Assembly: GCA_030248225.1 (NCBI GenBank)
Contig: JASANE010012469.1
Span: 1-64,000 of the forward strand
DNA from: Trileptium ribeirensis
Taxonomy: Eukaryota; Nematoda; Enoplea; Enoplida; Thoracostomopsidae
Length of the DNA: 64,000 bases
Reading direction: 5' to 3'
Shown: positions 50,651 to 62,945 of the stretch, piece by piece
Numbering within the stretch: position 1 is the stretch's first letter
Layout of the letters: the number at the start of each line of letters is the position of its first letter
The notes under the pieces: generated by a model
Told to the model about the DNA's origin: nothing
Seen by the model: only the letters and a program-made list of their open reading frames with translations
Database searches by the model: none
Made by a program: the position numbers and the translations under genes

Positions 50651-53600
50651 ATCACTATGTGAGAAACTGTTAAGTGAAAAAAACTGAACCCACTGACAGT
50701 GCCATACATAACTGAACACCCATGGGTATTGAAAAAATTAGGATTTGGAGTGAAACGGTGTATATAATGCACTATGCTAAAATTGTTTATCCAGGAAATG
50801 TACGTCATAAAAATGGTGAGAATTAATCAAATTAGGCAGTTCATATCATTATCAACATGCGTCACTGTCATTTGCAGCCTATGGTTTATGTTTCGGACCG
50901 AATCTACATTCATATGAAACATTTTACACCGAAATTTTTTAAATAACGTTCACAACGTAATCTAAATTTTCAGCGTAACTGGATTCTTTATCAATATTTC
51001 CTGATGGGCGCGATCTGTCGTCATATTTAGCTTTAAGGCCATCCGATACTTATGTCATCACGGAATACAAATATAAATGTGTATATTTGTATTTTGATAT
51101 ATATTTTATAGTACAAGTACCATTAAACGCGGAACTTTGCAATGAAACTTGTTGAACTTATATATCATAAAAGACTGAAATGATCAGAACTGAACGTTTA
51201 ATTTTGTGTTTTACTATTTGATGCTATACTCAATTCGGTGATTAAACGTCTCAAGTCGACACATAAAAGAAGGCTTCTATCCTGTTTATTCCGATTGCAC
51301 CAACAAAAGCCGTCTAATCAAACACGAGTTGACGTTGTTGAACACCACCCACATGACGAATAGACAAACGAAATTTTAGAGCTAATACATGTTTAACGAA
51401 CAAAAAACATATCTAAAATGCAAATATATCTCGCCTAATACAATGCGACTATAATTGGTGTCAGTCTTTTTTTTACATCTGTCACTTTCTTAGACGCAAA
51501 CTGTTGTGCTTCTAATTATGCAATTAGGAATGCTTAAAACTGAGAGGTGTCAAAAGTTCTTTGACTTTAGGAAGGTACTTGGTTCCGGCGGGGGCGTTAG
51601 GGGAAAGACAACATCTGGTATATATGTCAGGCGGTCGAAAATTCTAGAAAGTAATCAATTTCTTCTAAAAAACATTGTTAAAATTGTTATAATCTTACTT
51701 AAATTATCTTATAATTGCTAAAATTTTGCAAAAAATAGTGAAATATTGCTAAAATAGTGGCATAGCGATATAGTCGAAATTTTTAATAACTCATAATTTT
51801 GCTGGAAGAAAATGTTACTGACTTGTTAAAATTGCTAAAATTTTGCTGCTCAAATTGCTAAAATTACTCAAATTATTCAAAATTATTCAAATTCTGCGGC
51901 TAAAATAGATCAGAGTATGAAGCTCAGCAGGCTGTACTCTTCTATCAGTACGTCAAAATATATATTTGCCACAGCACGGGTTGTCAGACTCCTACCCGCA
52001 GGGAGGAGGTACTAAATTGCGAAAGCGGTGTCGCCCTCAGGCTCTGATTCCGAAATAGTTAGCCAACATTTTGTAGCGGATGATGTAGGCCCACAGGCGT
52101 GACATACCCTTCGGCCCGGGCGGGCAGAAATGATTCGTCAATACACCTTTCCTCTGATGAACTACGAGCCGTCATCACGCCCCTGGACTGGGATTGAAGT
52201 TGGGATCCTCATTGACTCGGCTGTCTCTCTGGTTCTGTTATCGTATATTCGAACAACAGCCTCGGGTAGATTAAAACTGTTTGGTCGTTAGTGGTACAGA
52301 TTCAGTCACATTATATGGTTTACAACATTTTCAACAGGCGATCATGGCTTGAAGCCATTCAAGCTATGGAATCTTTAGGCAGAAAGCTGTGGAAAGTCTT
52401 ACCACTACACAAAGGCCTGACGTCGTTCACTAAAGCAGGACCTTAACTAGCAGCTAAAAGCAGGGGCAACCGGAACACATTATGATAAATGAGGTACTAG
52501 ACGTAGATGCTATTGAATTATAAGCAAACAGGTAGTCGCATAAAGTACTGCTTTTAAAATTTAAACGAACGCGACCAAAGCTAAAAGACAACGCTATTTC
52601 CTGAACGCATTTAAAACAATCCAAATGTTGAATGGATACTACTATGATTAGACCCGCCGACCTAATCACTGCGCATAACGTTAACTAAATGAAGACTAAT
52701 TCACACAACAGACCTCTGTTTCGATCACTCTGTCGCAGGGTCGCCTCTCAATGAAGACTTGACACACTGTGTTCAGTTTACTGTACGACACACAGATGTA
52801 AATCAATTAAGATACACCGTAATCATTGCAGAACCTACAAGCTTACTTTATCCAAGGTTCGATCTACCCGGTTCACGTACTCTGGCTTTTAAAAACCGCG
52901 AGTATACCGGTGAATTACGTACCACGAAGATAACAACGACACTTTTCATGCCAGTATAAAATACGTACAGGCGCACATCCCTAACGGTGCTTATATGAAA
53001 CATACATTGAGCCTAAGTCAGGGGGGCTGCCGCCCGCAGAACTCCACCCTGAAGGCTGTTTTGTTTTCTAACGTCATAATGCTCTTTAGGGTTACTTAGC
53101 TGACCATGGACGATGACAGAGCACATTTAATTTACTCAAAACTACGTTATTAAAGAATACTTTTATCTCTGTTGAGGCGTTCTTTGGCTCATCTTTGGGA
53201 AAGTCGACACAATCCTGAGTAGCAACAAACATTATAGTGCGATTATTTCGACTTGTATCGTGGCTCAAAGAATGACCGGAATTAGAAGCTGTCCACCACT
53301 GGGCTGTTCTATAAAAAAGGTGCTGTTGACACTTTATGCATTTTTATAGGGAGCGATTTGCCACGATACGTGCTAAGAATGGCGGTGGAACGCCACAGCT
53401 CGAGGAGACGCATGGTACAATTACCGTGAATAGACCGCCTTTATTTTTTGAAAGTATGAGCTGCTACTCCGTTCATAGCCTGTTTTGACAGCGACTATAT
53501 TCCATGGAATCTATGACCGAACTTTAGTATGTATAAGGAATCTCTCGAGCCGAATTTCTTGGACTACCCACAAAATCGAGGAGGCTGTCGCAGTGCGGTA

Positions 53601-54140
53601 ATTTTATTTTTAATCTGTAATTGTACTGCACTTAACGTGCAGTCAACGCCGTAAATTTTACTTTCAACTTCTTTAGTGGTGGCGTGTTTGCGCGGCGATC
53701 ATCGGGTTTTCGGGGGGGGTTGTTTGGGTCCCGCTTGCTGGCACTACATCGCCACATTACGTTATTTTCTAGGGGCAAGGTTAAAGCGTCGCTTACCGGT
53801 TGTTCGCGGAAGACACACATCCTCGCGGCAAACTTATTTTATTTGATAATATGCTAAATTTTTTGTTTCATCATATGCTAAGCTGTTTTGTAGTAATCTG
53901 TGGGTGTAGCGTCTTCTCGCGCATCAATTTCGGTTTACCATATCATTTTCGTAACGCGGTCGCTATGACATTGCCTCCCTCCCTTGCCCCGCATCCACCA
54001 CCTTTGCTTTTTATACTTACGATTACGGGTCACCTTTCTTTTCTCCATAAATCAACTCCAAACCTTCTCGTTGCCTGTAACAAATTCGTTGCCTGTAGCG
54101 AATGCGTTAGTAAAATTCAGCGTAGCAATGAACGCTGAAT
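50651..54140. other. Intergenic, mostly unassigned
   Basis: 51540-51900 is an inverted relative of the G-rich/TTTTTGCC family. A GC-richer stretch at 53280-53820 looks like transposon debris but has no readable domain. A weak tRNA-like B box lies near 52190-52210 on the minus strand. Confidence 0.4.
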
Positions 54141-54313
54141 CATAATAGTGCACCCGCTCCTGCTCCTAGCTCCCGCTGATCATGATAGTGCACCCGCTCC
54201 TGCTCCTAGCTCCCGCTGATCATAATAGTGCGCCCGCTCCTGCTCCTAGCTGCCGCTGATCATGATAGTGCACCCGCTCCTGCTCCTAGCTCCCGCTGAT
54301 CATAATAGTGGAC
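54141..54313 (+). repeat. Minisatellite, 40-bp unit
   Basis: Four full units and a partial one, starting CATAATAGTG or CATGATAGTG at 54141, 54181, 54221, 54261 and 54301, each with GCTCCTGCTCCTAGCT. The period is exactly 40 bp and divergence is very low. Confidence 0.95.
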
Positions 54314-55744
54314 CGGCTTCAAGGCTGCTTTCGGAGCTCTCTGGCTGCTGGACAATTTCAGGTTGTGCATCTGGCAGTTAGCATCCGGAGCGCTGCCTAT
54401 CATTAGCAGTGATTAGTAATCTTATGCTCTCCGTCTTTAGCGTGTGGGTATCTGTCAGGAAATCACTCGTTCGATCATTTATGTAAAAATCCAGGCATAC
54501 AGGTGGATTCATCCGTCTGCGTTTCATGTGAGTGATCACTTACGGAATTAATATTCGAAATACACTGGCCTGCAGAACAGACGTATGGTTACTTGTGCAA
54601 ATAAATTTATATGCTCCTTTGCGATTACCATAAAGCATTATGTGGTATGTGGGTTTCTTTAATAAACTGTCATTGCTATATTGATGGTGATCAGCGCAAT
54701 CGGTTTTGAAACTATTGCTATCGGTGATCTAAACACGGACCAACTCGTGAGTTTTTCGAATTTCATTTGATGTCCTTGATAACACGGCGTGGTTCTTTTA
54801 AGGACTATGTGTCGGAGCAGCCATGAAGCACCTCTGGGCCGCGTCTCCTTTCGGTGTTAGCCTAGGAGTGTATGGGGGTGAGTCATTCCAGCCTTGTCAA
54901 GGTCGAAGTGGATCCACACTCAGGGAGGGCCCAAGTTCATGCCGCTAGACACGTGGACTGTTTCTATATCACTAGAACGAGAGCAGGACGACAACTTTTG
55001 TACTGAGCTCGCACCTATACTACCCTGTCATTTGGGCAACCGGGGGCAGTTCCATCGGACCGGATACCACCTTCTACCTGTTGGCTTTGATGAGGGTTAC
55101 AAGGCTCCTGCGTTAGAAATCGGTTACACCGAGAACACAACTACACAGGAAATAGCACAAAGTTCTGTCTTGAATTAAGAATGATCGTTGTTAGATATTA
55201 AAAACTGCTAGGTTGAAGTTAGTATTAAAACTCAAATGAGAATTCATTGTAGTTGTGTGCATGGTCTGCGTTTTTACGAAGATTAATGTTTGAGTTAAGA
55301 CATTTTAAAGCACATATTTCTAAAAAAAGAGAAATACACAATAGATACATTTTAGCCGGGGCGCAGTACGCTGCTCAAAACTGAGAAACGTCACGAAAAA
55401 GTGTTGAAGCGGGCTTAGAGCGGCTCTTTATTGATCGAAAAAATAGGACCCTCTTTAAAATATATACTGAAATGAACGAGCACCCGACTTTAATTGTCTT
55501 AAAAAAACTAATCGTGATTGATGAAAAGCTAGGTTTCACTTTAGGTGTGACGGCTCGACACGCGATACATTTGATCCAACAAAGTGCTTTGATGTATGGT
55601 AGCGCTAGACATGATTCGATTTACAAGATTCTTCTCTAACATTTAAATTGCTCCAAAATTAATTACATTATACTATTAATTCAAACTGCTTAATAACATT
55701 TTTTCTAAAATGGGCATTTTTTAACGTGTTCAGCTGGCAAGTTG
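54314..55744. other. No recognised gene
   Basis: A GC-richer portion (54780-55180) includes a 94-codon + frame (54894-55178) of unknown nature. It resembles an old transposon segment more than a host exon, but I cannot prove either. Confidence 0.35.
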
Positions 55745-56130
55745 GGATTTGTGCATTCTGCTTCTGCTTTTGTCCACTTGGGCGGAAAATTTAAAAAATT
55801 TCTTACAAGACTCTATTTTTTGTAGCATGGTTAGGCACCAGAAAAACGAACACAAAAATCTTTGCTTCCCTCAGAAATATGAAATCGAATCGAACAGCGC
55901 GGAACAGAAAAACGTTTCTTTGCTTCTGCTTCTGCCTTTCTCCACTTGGGCGGAAAGTTTATAAAATTTAATACACTATTCTATTTATTGCAGCATGGTT
56001 AGGAACCAGAAAAGCGAACAGAAAATTCTTTGCTTCAATCAGAATGTAGAAATCTATTCGAGCAGCTCGAATCAGAAAAACTTTTGTTTGCTTCTGTCTG
56101 ACTTTTCCCCGCTTGATCTTAATGTTTAAA
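55745..56130 (+). repeat. Tandem repeat, period about 170 bp, 2.3 units
   Basis: GCTTCTGC..CCACTTGGGCGG starts recur near 55758, 55925 and (degraded) 56092, with AGCATGGTTAGG and AGAAAAAC blocks between. Confidence 0.75.
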
Positions 56131-56563
56131 ATTTTTTCATATTCATAAAGTATATATATAAAATTACAGTAAAAGTGCGACGGAATTTTGTCACATAACG
56201 TACAATTGATACTGCTCAGTGTGTTTTAATTCTTTTGTTTTTTCAAAATTATATACACTCTCAATCAGTTTATTATAAGTGTAAGATGACGTTACCAATA
56301 TTTCTGGTGCGTGGCTTCGAATCGTATCTAATGATGCTAGTTAAAAATACTGCAAAATTTCATAGAAATAATTACAAATCTAGCAACAATGCAAGTTTTT
56401 TTGAGGTTTTGCGCTTGCTGACACAATGTTTCACTGCCATGAATTGTCATATATGACTTTTTTATCTTGGATTATGCGTGTCATTTTGCTATATAATATT
56501 TCCTATAGCAAACGGCAATTAAACCATTGTTGTTGACTATCGTGTGGCTTGAGATACTTTAAA

Positions 56564-56762
56564 CTAAGGACACGTATGAATGCAGTTGTCATACGACAAA
56601 AATGCATTAAGACTAAATATAACACCGCTTATTAGCAAAAGAAATTCACCAACCATAAGCCATTTATCGAGGGATGGCTTACTGAATACGAAATAACTCA
56701 AACATTTAGATGCAGCAGGACGTAATGCTACCGTAGTAGGAGAAGTTGTACTGGTGGTTGAA
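56564..56762 (-). pseudogene. Membrane-segment copy C, truncated
   Basis: Third tandem copy of the unit below. The minus frame reads LSYFVFSKPSLDKWLMVGEF, then a hydrophobic stretch and LNAFLSYDNCIHTCP, and stops at 56564-56566, earlier than copies A and B. The conserved IGG is changed to VGE. A TTTTTAG acceptor-like sequence ends at 56763, before TTCAACCACC. Confidence 0.5.
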
Positions 56763-56775
56763 CTAAAAACGATAA

Positions 56776-57019
56776 TTAAACCATTGTTGTAGAATTTCGT
56801 GTAGCTTGACAGTTTATAAACACAGCATTTGTGTGAATCCAGATGTCGTACGGCAAAAATGCATTAAGACGACATATAACGCCGCTTAGTAGCAAAAGAA
56901 ATCCACCGATCATAAGCCATTTTTCGAGTGATGGCTTACTGAATACGAAATAACTCAAACCGTGAGATGCAGCACGACGTAATGCTAACGTCGTAGGAGA
57001 AGTTATACTGGTGGTTGAA
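56776..57019 (-). CDS. Small membrane protein exon, copy B
   Basis: The frame runs from TTCAACCACC after a GCTAG acceptor-like site (57020-57021) to a TAA at 56776. It encodes a Thr/Ser-rich lead, GLSYFVFSKPSLEKWLMIGG, one membrane helix, LNAFLPYDIW and a short tail ending NSTTMV. There is no in-frame ATG near its start, so if expressed it would be spliced in (phase 2). It duplicates copy A with a period of about 258 bp. Function unknown. Confidence 0.4.
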
Positions 57020-57033
57020 CTAGCAAACGATAA

Positions 57034-57330
57034 TTAAACCATTGTCGTAGAATATCGTGTAGCTTGAGATGCTTTAAACGCTGCACTTGTATGAATACAA
57101 TTGTCGTACGACAAAAATGCATTAAGACTAAATATAACGCAGCTTATTAGCAAAAGAAATCCACCGATCATAAGCCATTCTTCGATTGATGGCTCTCTGA
57201 ACACGAAATAACTCAAACCTTCAGATGTAGCACGACGTAATGCTAACGTCGTAGGAGAAGTTATACTGGTGGTTGACGTTGTAAAATTGTTCGTGGGTTG
57301 ATAATCAAATCTTGACTGTTCCGAGTTCAT
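57034..57330 (-). CDS. Small single-pass membrane protein, copy A
   Basis: 98 codons from ATG (57330) to TAA. It has a Thr/Ser-rich N-terminus with one sequon (Asn15), then FREPSIEEWLMIGG and a helix at about 52-71, then LNAFLSYDNC and a tail ending YSTTMV. An in-frame TAG lies 14 codons upstream, as part of AAATAG, which could be an acceptor, so the true start may be in another exon. The membrane segment has the same spacing of EP, WL and IGG as the protein at 37201-37896, so I infer one family. No known domain. Confidence 0.45.
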   Translation of the reverse strand: MNSEQSRFDYQPTNNFTTSTTSITSPTTLALRRATSEGLSYFVFREPSIEEWLMIGGFLLLISCVIFSLNAFLSYDNCIHTSAAFKASQATRYSTTMV

Positions 57331-58027
57331 TGAATAATATTCGGTGGAATGGTTTATTGATGAAAACTATTTATAATTACGTAGAGTTATGCGGTAAACA
57401 CTTTTAATACTAGAGCAGAAATGTATCCAGAATGTTGATCAAGATTACTGCAATTCAATTTTGAAATCAACGGTAATCAATAAGTATCAATTTTCTCTTA
57501 GTGAGCAGAAGGTTAACAAATTCTATAATATAAAATAATATTTAAACAGTATACAAATAAATTTTTGGGCCTCGGCTGTTATATTGATCATGTCTGGTTC
57601 ACTATAAATGGTGAATACATTGAAGCTATTTTTAACATGTATTTATAATTATATCGATGTTATAAAATATAGCAGAACTATTTTTGCTAAATAATGGGTG
57701 GCAAAATTATACGATGCATCTAGTTATACATGAAGTTGGTTCACTTAAAGATATCTTGAATGTACATTAAATGTATGCCATAAAACTTAAGTATATATTT
57801 GGTTGGACCGTTGGCTGTTTTTTTGTTATCCAATACCAAAATTGTCCGAAAATTGCGTACATTATCAATTGTCTAGTGTGGTGTCAAAAATGAGTTACAT
57901 CAACATCTTACAACAAATCTCTCTTCGTTTACACTTACAATAGGCAGTCGGCGTGTGCTCTATTCAAACGGATAATGTTTGCTGATTATAGAGAGCAATC
58001 GGTCTATTAGCCATACGCAAGGTAAAC
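57331..58027. other. Intergenic, nothing recognised
   Basis: AT-rich upstream flank of the copy A frame; possible home of 5' exons, none readable. Confidence 0.4.
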
Positions 58028-58260
58028 GTGGCCGAGTGGTTAGAGCGCCTGCTTCATAATCGTGAAGTGAGGGATTCGCATCCAGTGGTCGCGCTAATCT
58101 CCTTGTGCAAGGGACTCAGCCACAATTGCTTCGCAGTACCTATGCGTTAAATAGGTACTAGACTTTGGTCTAGGCGGATAAGATGATGGGTGGTGTAAAT
58201 CATGGCCAGCCTACACACAATGCTTCGGCATAATAACCCGGATTGTCACCTAGTGCCAAT
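58028..58260 (+). repeat. tRNA-derived SINE with tRNA-like head
   Basis: GTGGCCGAGTGGTTAGAGCG is a near-perfect Pol III A box of Ser/Leu type. GGATTCGCATCC is a weakened B box. Between them is a CTTCATAATCGTGAAG hairpin. The loop and T-arm do not fold as a real tRNA. About 170 bp of unrelated body follows (CTAGACTTTGGTCTAGGCGG, ATGATGGGTGGTGTAAATC), which is the structure of a SINE. It is not the same family as the 45-50 kb copies. Confidence 0.65.
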
Positions 58261-59159
58261 TGCATGTTTATCCGACTTTTAAGGTAAACGTAGTAAAAGC
58301 AAAGTTAGCCCGAATTTAACTCAAAGTATGACTTTCGCAATTAAACGCTAGCAGAAGGCATTAATAGTCAATTTATATATAAGCTGCCTTAGATAACATT
58401 TAAATTTTTTAGCAAACTCGTCTGGCCACTATAGTATTACACCTGGTGACTTTAATTTATACAGTTTTAAGTTTAAAATAACTTATTTTAACAATTTTTG
58501 TGTGCTACGGACAGAAGAATTGAAATATTTGGTTGATACTGGTATTATACCCATTGTAATACAAATACTAATGCTATTTAAAAAGGTTTAGCAGGATCGT
58601 CGAATTAATGCTGTTGTATTTTACATGACAAAATCAATGTATGGTTTCAATTTTGAATGAAATACATGTTTTGACGTTCTTATTTGCTGTATAAGAGCAG
58701 TTTTTGGAGTTTGTAGACTAATATAAGACAGTGTCCTACGTGTGGCTTATACACTGTAAGGGATTGAGCCAAGTCGGTTCGGCATTAATAAAATTTTAAA
58801 CATAAACAACTAAATTTGTCTTTATTGACAAAGTTTCATAACTACTTTTAAATAAAGCCGAATGGACTCTAAGTGGTTGATGGATGTAATTACTACAGGG
58901 AAAAATACAACGATGATGTGGTTTTAGTAACTCATCTATTATATCGCGCAAGAGACTGCTGACCAATCCATAGTATAAGTTTATCAACCGAATCCACATG
59001 TAACATGAAAACCTGACCGAAGCTAGTCTACTTATTACCAAGTTACAAATTATAACACCAAAGTTCGACATAATTTTAGCCAGAAAACGGACCAACGTTT
59101 TATCACTTGAAAAAAAGGGGGTGGCTCATGATAAATACCAATACATGCGTAAAGTCAAA
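58261..59159. other. Intergenic, nothing recognised
   Basis: The 99-codon minus frame at 58796-59095 has no domain and lies in ordinary AT-rich sequence. Confidence 0.45.
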
Positions 59160-59750
59160 TCTTTAACGCATCCAATGGTAAAAAATGGTGTTCCTAGAAT
59201 ATCCGTAGCCCGAAATTTGTCAATTTAAAAATACAGTAGAAATTTTAGTACCATTCGACTCAGCTTCGACAAGGTGCTTCAAGAAATGTCAACTTCAATA
59301 ATATTTATGACAAATTTTTTCAACTTATTTAGGTGCCCAAAATTTTCGAGACTTTCCAATTTTAGAGTTTAATTCATGGGTTAAGGAGATATTTTTATTT
59401 ATGTGAAATCCTAAGCCTAGGGATAAGCCTAACCATGAGTCTACACCTAAGTCGTTAACCAAAGAATTGTTTGAGCTATTTTTGCTACAATTCGACTCAG
59501 CTCGTCTATGCGGTTCGAATGGTGTACAACATTAGTTTTTCAAAAATTTCGAATACCAGAGAAGGCTATAGGGAACCCAAAACAATCGAAATTTTTTTGC
59601 CATAAATATAGTCGAACTCCTCGTCGTCGAGCCGCCTCGTCGAGCTGAGTCTAACAGTACCAAAATTACTGCTATATCTTCAAAATTGACGATTTTCGGA
59701 CTGGGATAACTCCAGGATGGTCCCAAAAATCTATGGTCATCTGTTATAAT
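59160..59750. mobile_element. Foldback MITE with long imperfect inverted ends
   Basis: The left arm (about 59185-59272, ending AGTACCATTCGACTCAGC) is inverted in the right arm (about 59638-59735, starting GTCGAGCTGAGTCTAACAG), with matching TTTGTCAATTT/AAAATTGACGA blocks further out. The interior has additional CGACTCAGCTCG words. Target duplication not found. Confidence 0.6.
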
Positions 59751-59814
59751 TGTTCCTGTAACCATTGGTTATTAAGATGGTGCAACAAACGCTAGAACGA
59801 TGATCTATCTTAGG

Positions 59815-59945
59815 TCAAAATATTTAATTATTAATTAATTAATTATTATTAATTTTATTATTAATTATTATTATTAATATTATTATTAATTATTATTATT
59901 ATTATTAATTATTATTTATATAATTATTATTAATTAATTAAAAGA
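59815..59945. repeat. AT-only low-complexity tract (ATT/ATTA)n
   Basis: About 130 bp almost purely of TTA/ATTAATT words. Confidence 0.95.
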
Positions 59946-61396
59946 GCTTATAATGCGAAAAAATATGTACTGGTTTAATATATTGTGGAATAACATCTTC
60001 TCAGCCGAGAGAAAGTCACAATAATTGATTTATAAATACGTAATAACAGCAGGTGCAATCTAGGCAAGTTATTGATTTGTTTTGACTCAGTCATTAAAAA
60101 CCTTCGCAACTATTAAAGTGAAAGTTGTTGAATTTCCACTGTCATTGTGTAATATATATTGGTCAAGCAATACGTAATCATATGCCAATGGTATATATTA
60201 GATAGAATGGAAAAAACGGCTTTACCTGAGCTATGATAAAAAATAAACTTCTACATAAGAGCCGGAAATCAATCCATGTGAACGATATTTTTACATGCTT
60301 GATTCCAAATGTACATACATTTTGAAAATTGAAATCGAAAATATCAAATTGGTATGTTTTTTAATCAAAATTGTGTCATAATTCAAAGAAGGGACAAATT
60401 ATTTTATGTCTGAACAGATATATTCACAATTGGTTTCTGTTAATAGTTCTGTGAATTTGATATCAGTGCTTAGAGCGTCCCTATTTTATTCCCTGAAAAT
60501 TAAATTCATTGCTGTAAAAGATTTTCGGTAAAATCGATAATTTGAATTGTATAACCGATTCATGTAGATGATTGTTCAAAAATTGCAATAAAAATTCTAA
60601 GTAATTATTGAAATTGCTATAATAACTATCTTATTTTAGGGAAAAGTTGCATAGTCTTTACATCAATTTCTAAAAAAAATTACACAGCGCGTGAAACAAC
60701 ATTGAATAGAATCTGGTGAACGCACATATCTTTCTGCGAACACCTTATTAAGCTCTTTTGTCTGATAAACCAAAGGGTCGGTTTGGTTATGGATCCAAGA
60801 ATGTTCGCCTGATACTCTTTATATATTTCGTGACTGCGTAGAGAGGTCTGCCATTGTTTGGATACGGCCGATATTTCATATGACAAACCTTGGCATTAAA
60901 TCTTCAGGAACGCAGTATACAGTCGAGACAATCCAAACATTTTACGTTACATTCATACATTCCCATAGCGCTTTGACGTCAAATACATTAATAATTTCAA
61001 CTCATTGCAATCCTCACTTGGGATTAGATTTTGATATTGTCAACTAATTGATGATTTCATCTGAATTTATATTTATTTAAAGCATGTTTTCGTCTTGACG
61101 TCACGGTTTAAAAATTCCCTTGTACTTGCAAAGTTTCAAAGTTTGCGGTACATATATATCGAAAGGAAAACGTATGGAGTGGGTAATCTAATTGCTGAAG
61201 AAGAAATGTTACGATTATTTTGCTGTTACATATATAACAAAATTTGAGCCCCCCTATATATTGTTCCAGCCCCCTCTCCATCTTGTCTATGTCTAGGTTG
61301 CTCTAGCTACGGGTAAGATATCGTCTGTACTACCTATGAATTCCCGGTGTGATACGATTGGCCAAAGTCGTACAGTAGCAGGAGTCACTGATGCAC
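59946..61396. other. Intergenic, nothing recognised
   Basis: AT-rich, no credible exon. Confidence 0.5.
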
Positions 61397-62145
61397 TGTT
61401 TCATGACACAGTCAGTAGCTGTTTCATGACACAGTCAGTACCTGTTTCATGACACAGTCAGTACCTGTTTCATGACACAGTCAGTACCTGTTTCATGACA
61501 CAGTCAGTACCTATTTCATGACACAGTCAGTAGCTGTTTCATGACACAGTCAGTACCTGTTTCATGACACAGTCAGTACCTGTTTCATGACACAGTCAGT
61601 ACCTGTTTCATGACACAGTCAGTACATGTTTCATGACACAGTCAGTAGCTGTTTCATGACACAGTCAGTACCTGTTTCATGACAAAGAAAACACCCCCAC
61701 ACCCAACACACACAGTCAGTACCTGTTTCATGACACAGTCAGTACCTGTTTCATGACACAGTCAGTACCTGTTTCATGACACAGTCAGTACCTGTTTCAT
61801 GACACAGTCAGTACCTGTTTCATGACACAGTCAGTACCTGTTTCATGACACAGTCAGTACCTGTTTCATGACACAGTCAGTACCTGTTTCATGACACAGT
61901 CAGTACCTGTTTCATGACACAGTCAGTACCTGTTTCATGACACAGTCAGTACCTGTTTCATGATACAGTCAGTACCTGTTTCATGACACAGTCAGTACCT
62001 GTTTAATGACACAGTCAGTACCTGTTTCATGACACAGTCAGTAACTGTTTCATGACACAGTCAGTACCTGTTTCATGACACAGTCAGTACCTGTTTCATG
62101 ACACAGTCAGTACCTGTTTCATGACACAGTCAGTACCTGTTTCAC
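61397..62145 (+). repeat. Minisatellite, 23-bp unit, about 32 copies
   Basis: Unit TGTTTCATGACACAGTCAGT plus ACC, nearly identical throughout. A few units have AGC or AAC for ACC. It is interrupted once at 61682-61709 by a C/A-rich insertion. Near-identity implies recent expansion. Confidence 0.97.
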
Positions 62146-62570
62146 AACAATGATTACAACACCTGACCATCATCATCGTTATACCGCTACTATTGTTAGT
62201 ATATAGCTGTGCACGATAAATGATCGGTGCGTGAACCTGTACAATTAATATGTGGGAATGAAAAATCACTTTAGTATTTTTTATAATATAAAACATTGAA
62301 AAGTGTTAATTTCCAAAACAATTCTTAAGCCAATACCATGCTTAATATGAAAGAAATATCATAAACATTCACGTTAACAATAAACCTAGAGGAACTTTAA
62401 AACTGTAAGCACAATATATAGAACAAGTATATATATATATGTATGTATATATTTAGAACTGAAACAGCTCTAGGTTCGAGAACAATCCCTAAGCCAATAT
62501 CCTGCGTGATTTTGCGAGAACAGATAACATTTTGTCACATAAACATCCTCCTTGTTGATTAAACCAGTAT
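62146..62570. other. Intergenic with a TA/TG microsatellite
   Basis: A TATATATATATATGTATG tract at about 62428-62450; otherwise nothing. Confidence 0.5.
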
Positions 62571-62574
62571 TTGC

Positions 62575-62945
62575 CTGAGTTAATTTTAACTCAGCCAGAA
62601 CCGTATCGCTTAAGGCTTCTGAAATCGGATCGGACCGTGTCAAAATCAGTTCGAATAATTCAGAGTGCGTGCTGAGTTACAATTCCAACTCAGACAGAGT
62701 TAATTTAACTCAGAATGAATTAGAAAATTCTTATTCAGGGACTCTGAGTTTGAAAGCTAACTCAGCGTGAGTGAGTTTTATCAAAATCAAAGTTCCTGAG
62801 TTAGACTTGTGCCTAACTCATTGAATTCTAACTCAGGTCTGAGAAAGAATACTTAAACTAGGATCATCTCGAGTTACTTGGCAAACTAGGCCTGAGGTAG
62901 TTTGAACTCTGTGGAGTTTAACTCAGAGTGCTGAGTTAAAATTTG
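62575..62945. repeat. Foldback element built of CTGAGTT / AACTCAG words
   Basis: More than ten copies of AACTCAG or its inverse within 370 bp. The outer arms GAGTTAATTTTAACTCAG (about 62576) and TTTAACTCAG..CTGAGTTAAAATT (about 62919-62943) are themselves inverted. The whole can fold back on itself. Confidence 0.65.

Noticed and set aside
58028..58100. A possible tRNA gene with a CAT-like anticodon region
   Set aside because: The anticodon loop has the wrong size and the B box is degraded, and a non-tRNA body follows, so I call it a SINE.
61397..62145. Regular short repeats resembling a CRISPR array
   Set aside because: The 23-bp units abut directly with no unique spacers, and the genome is eukaryotic. 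It is a minisatellite.
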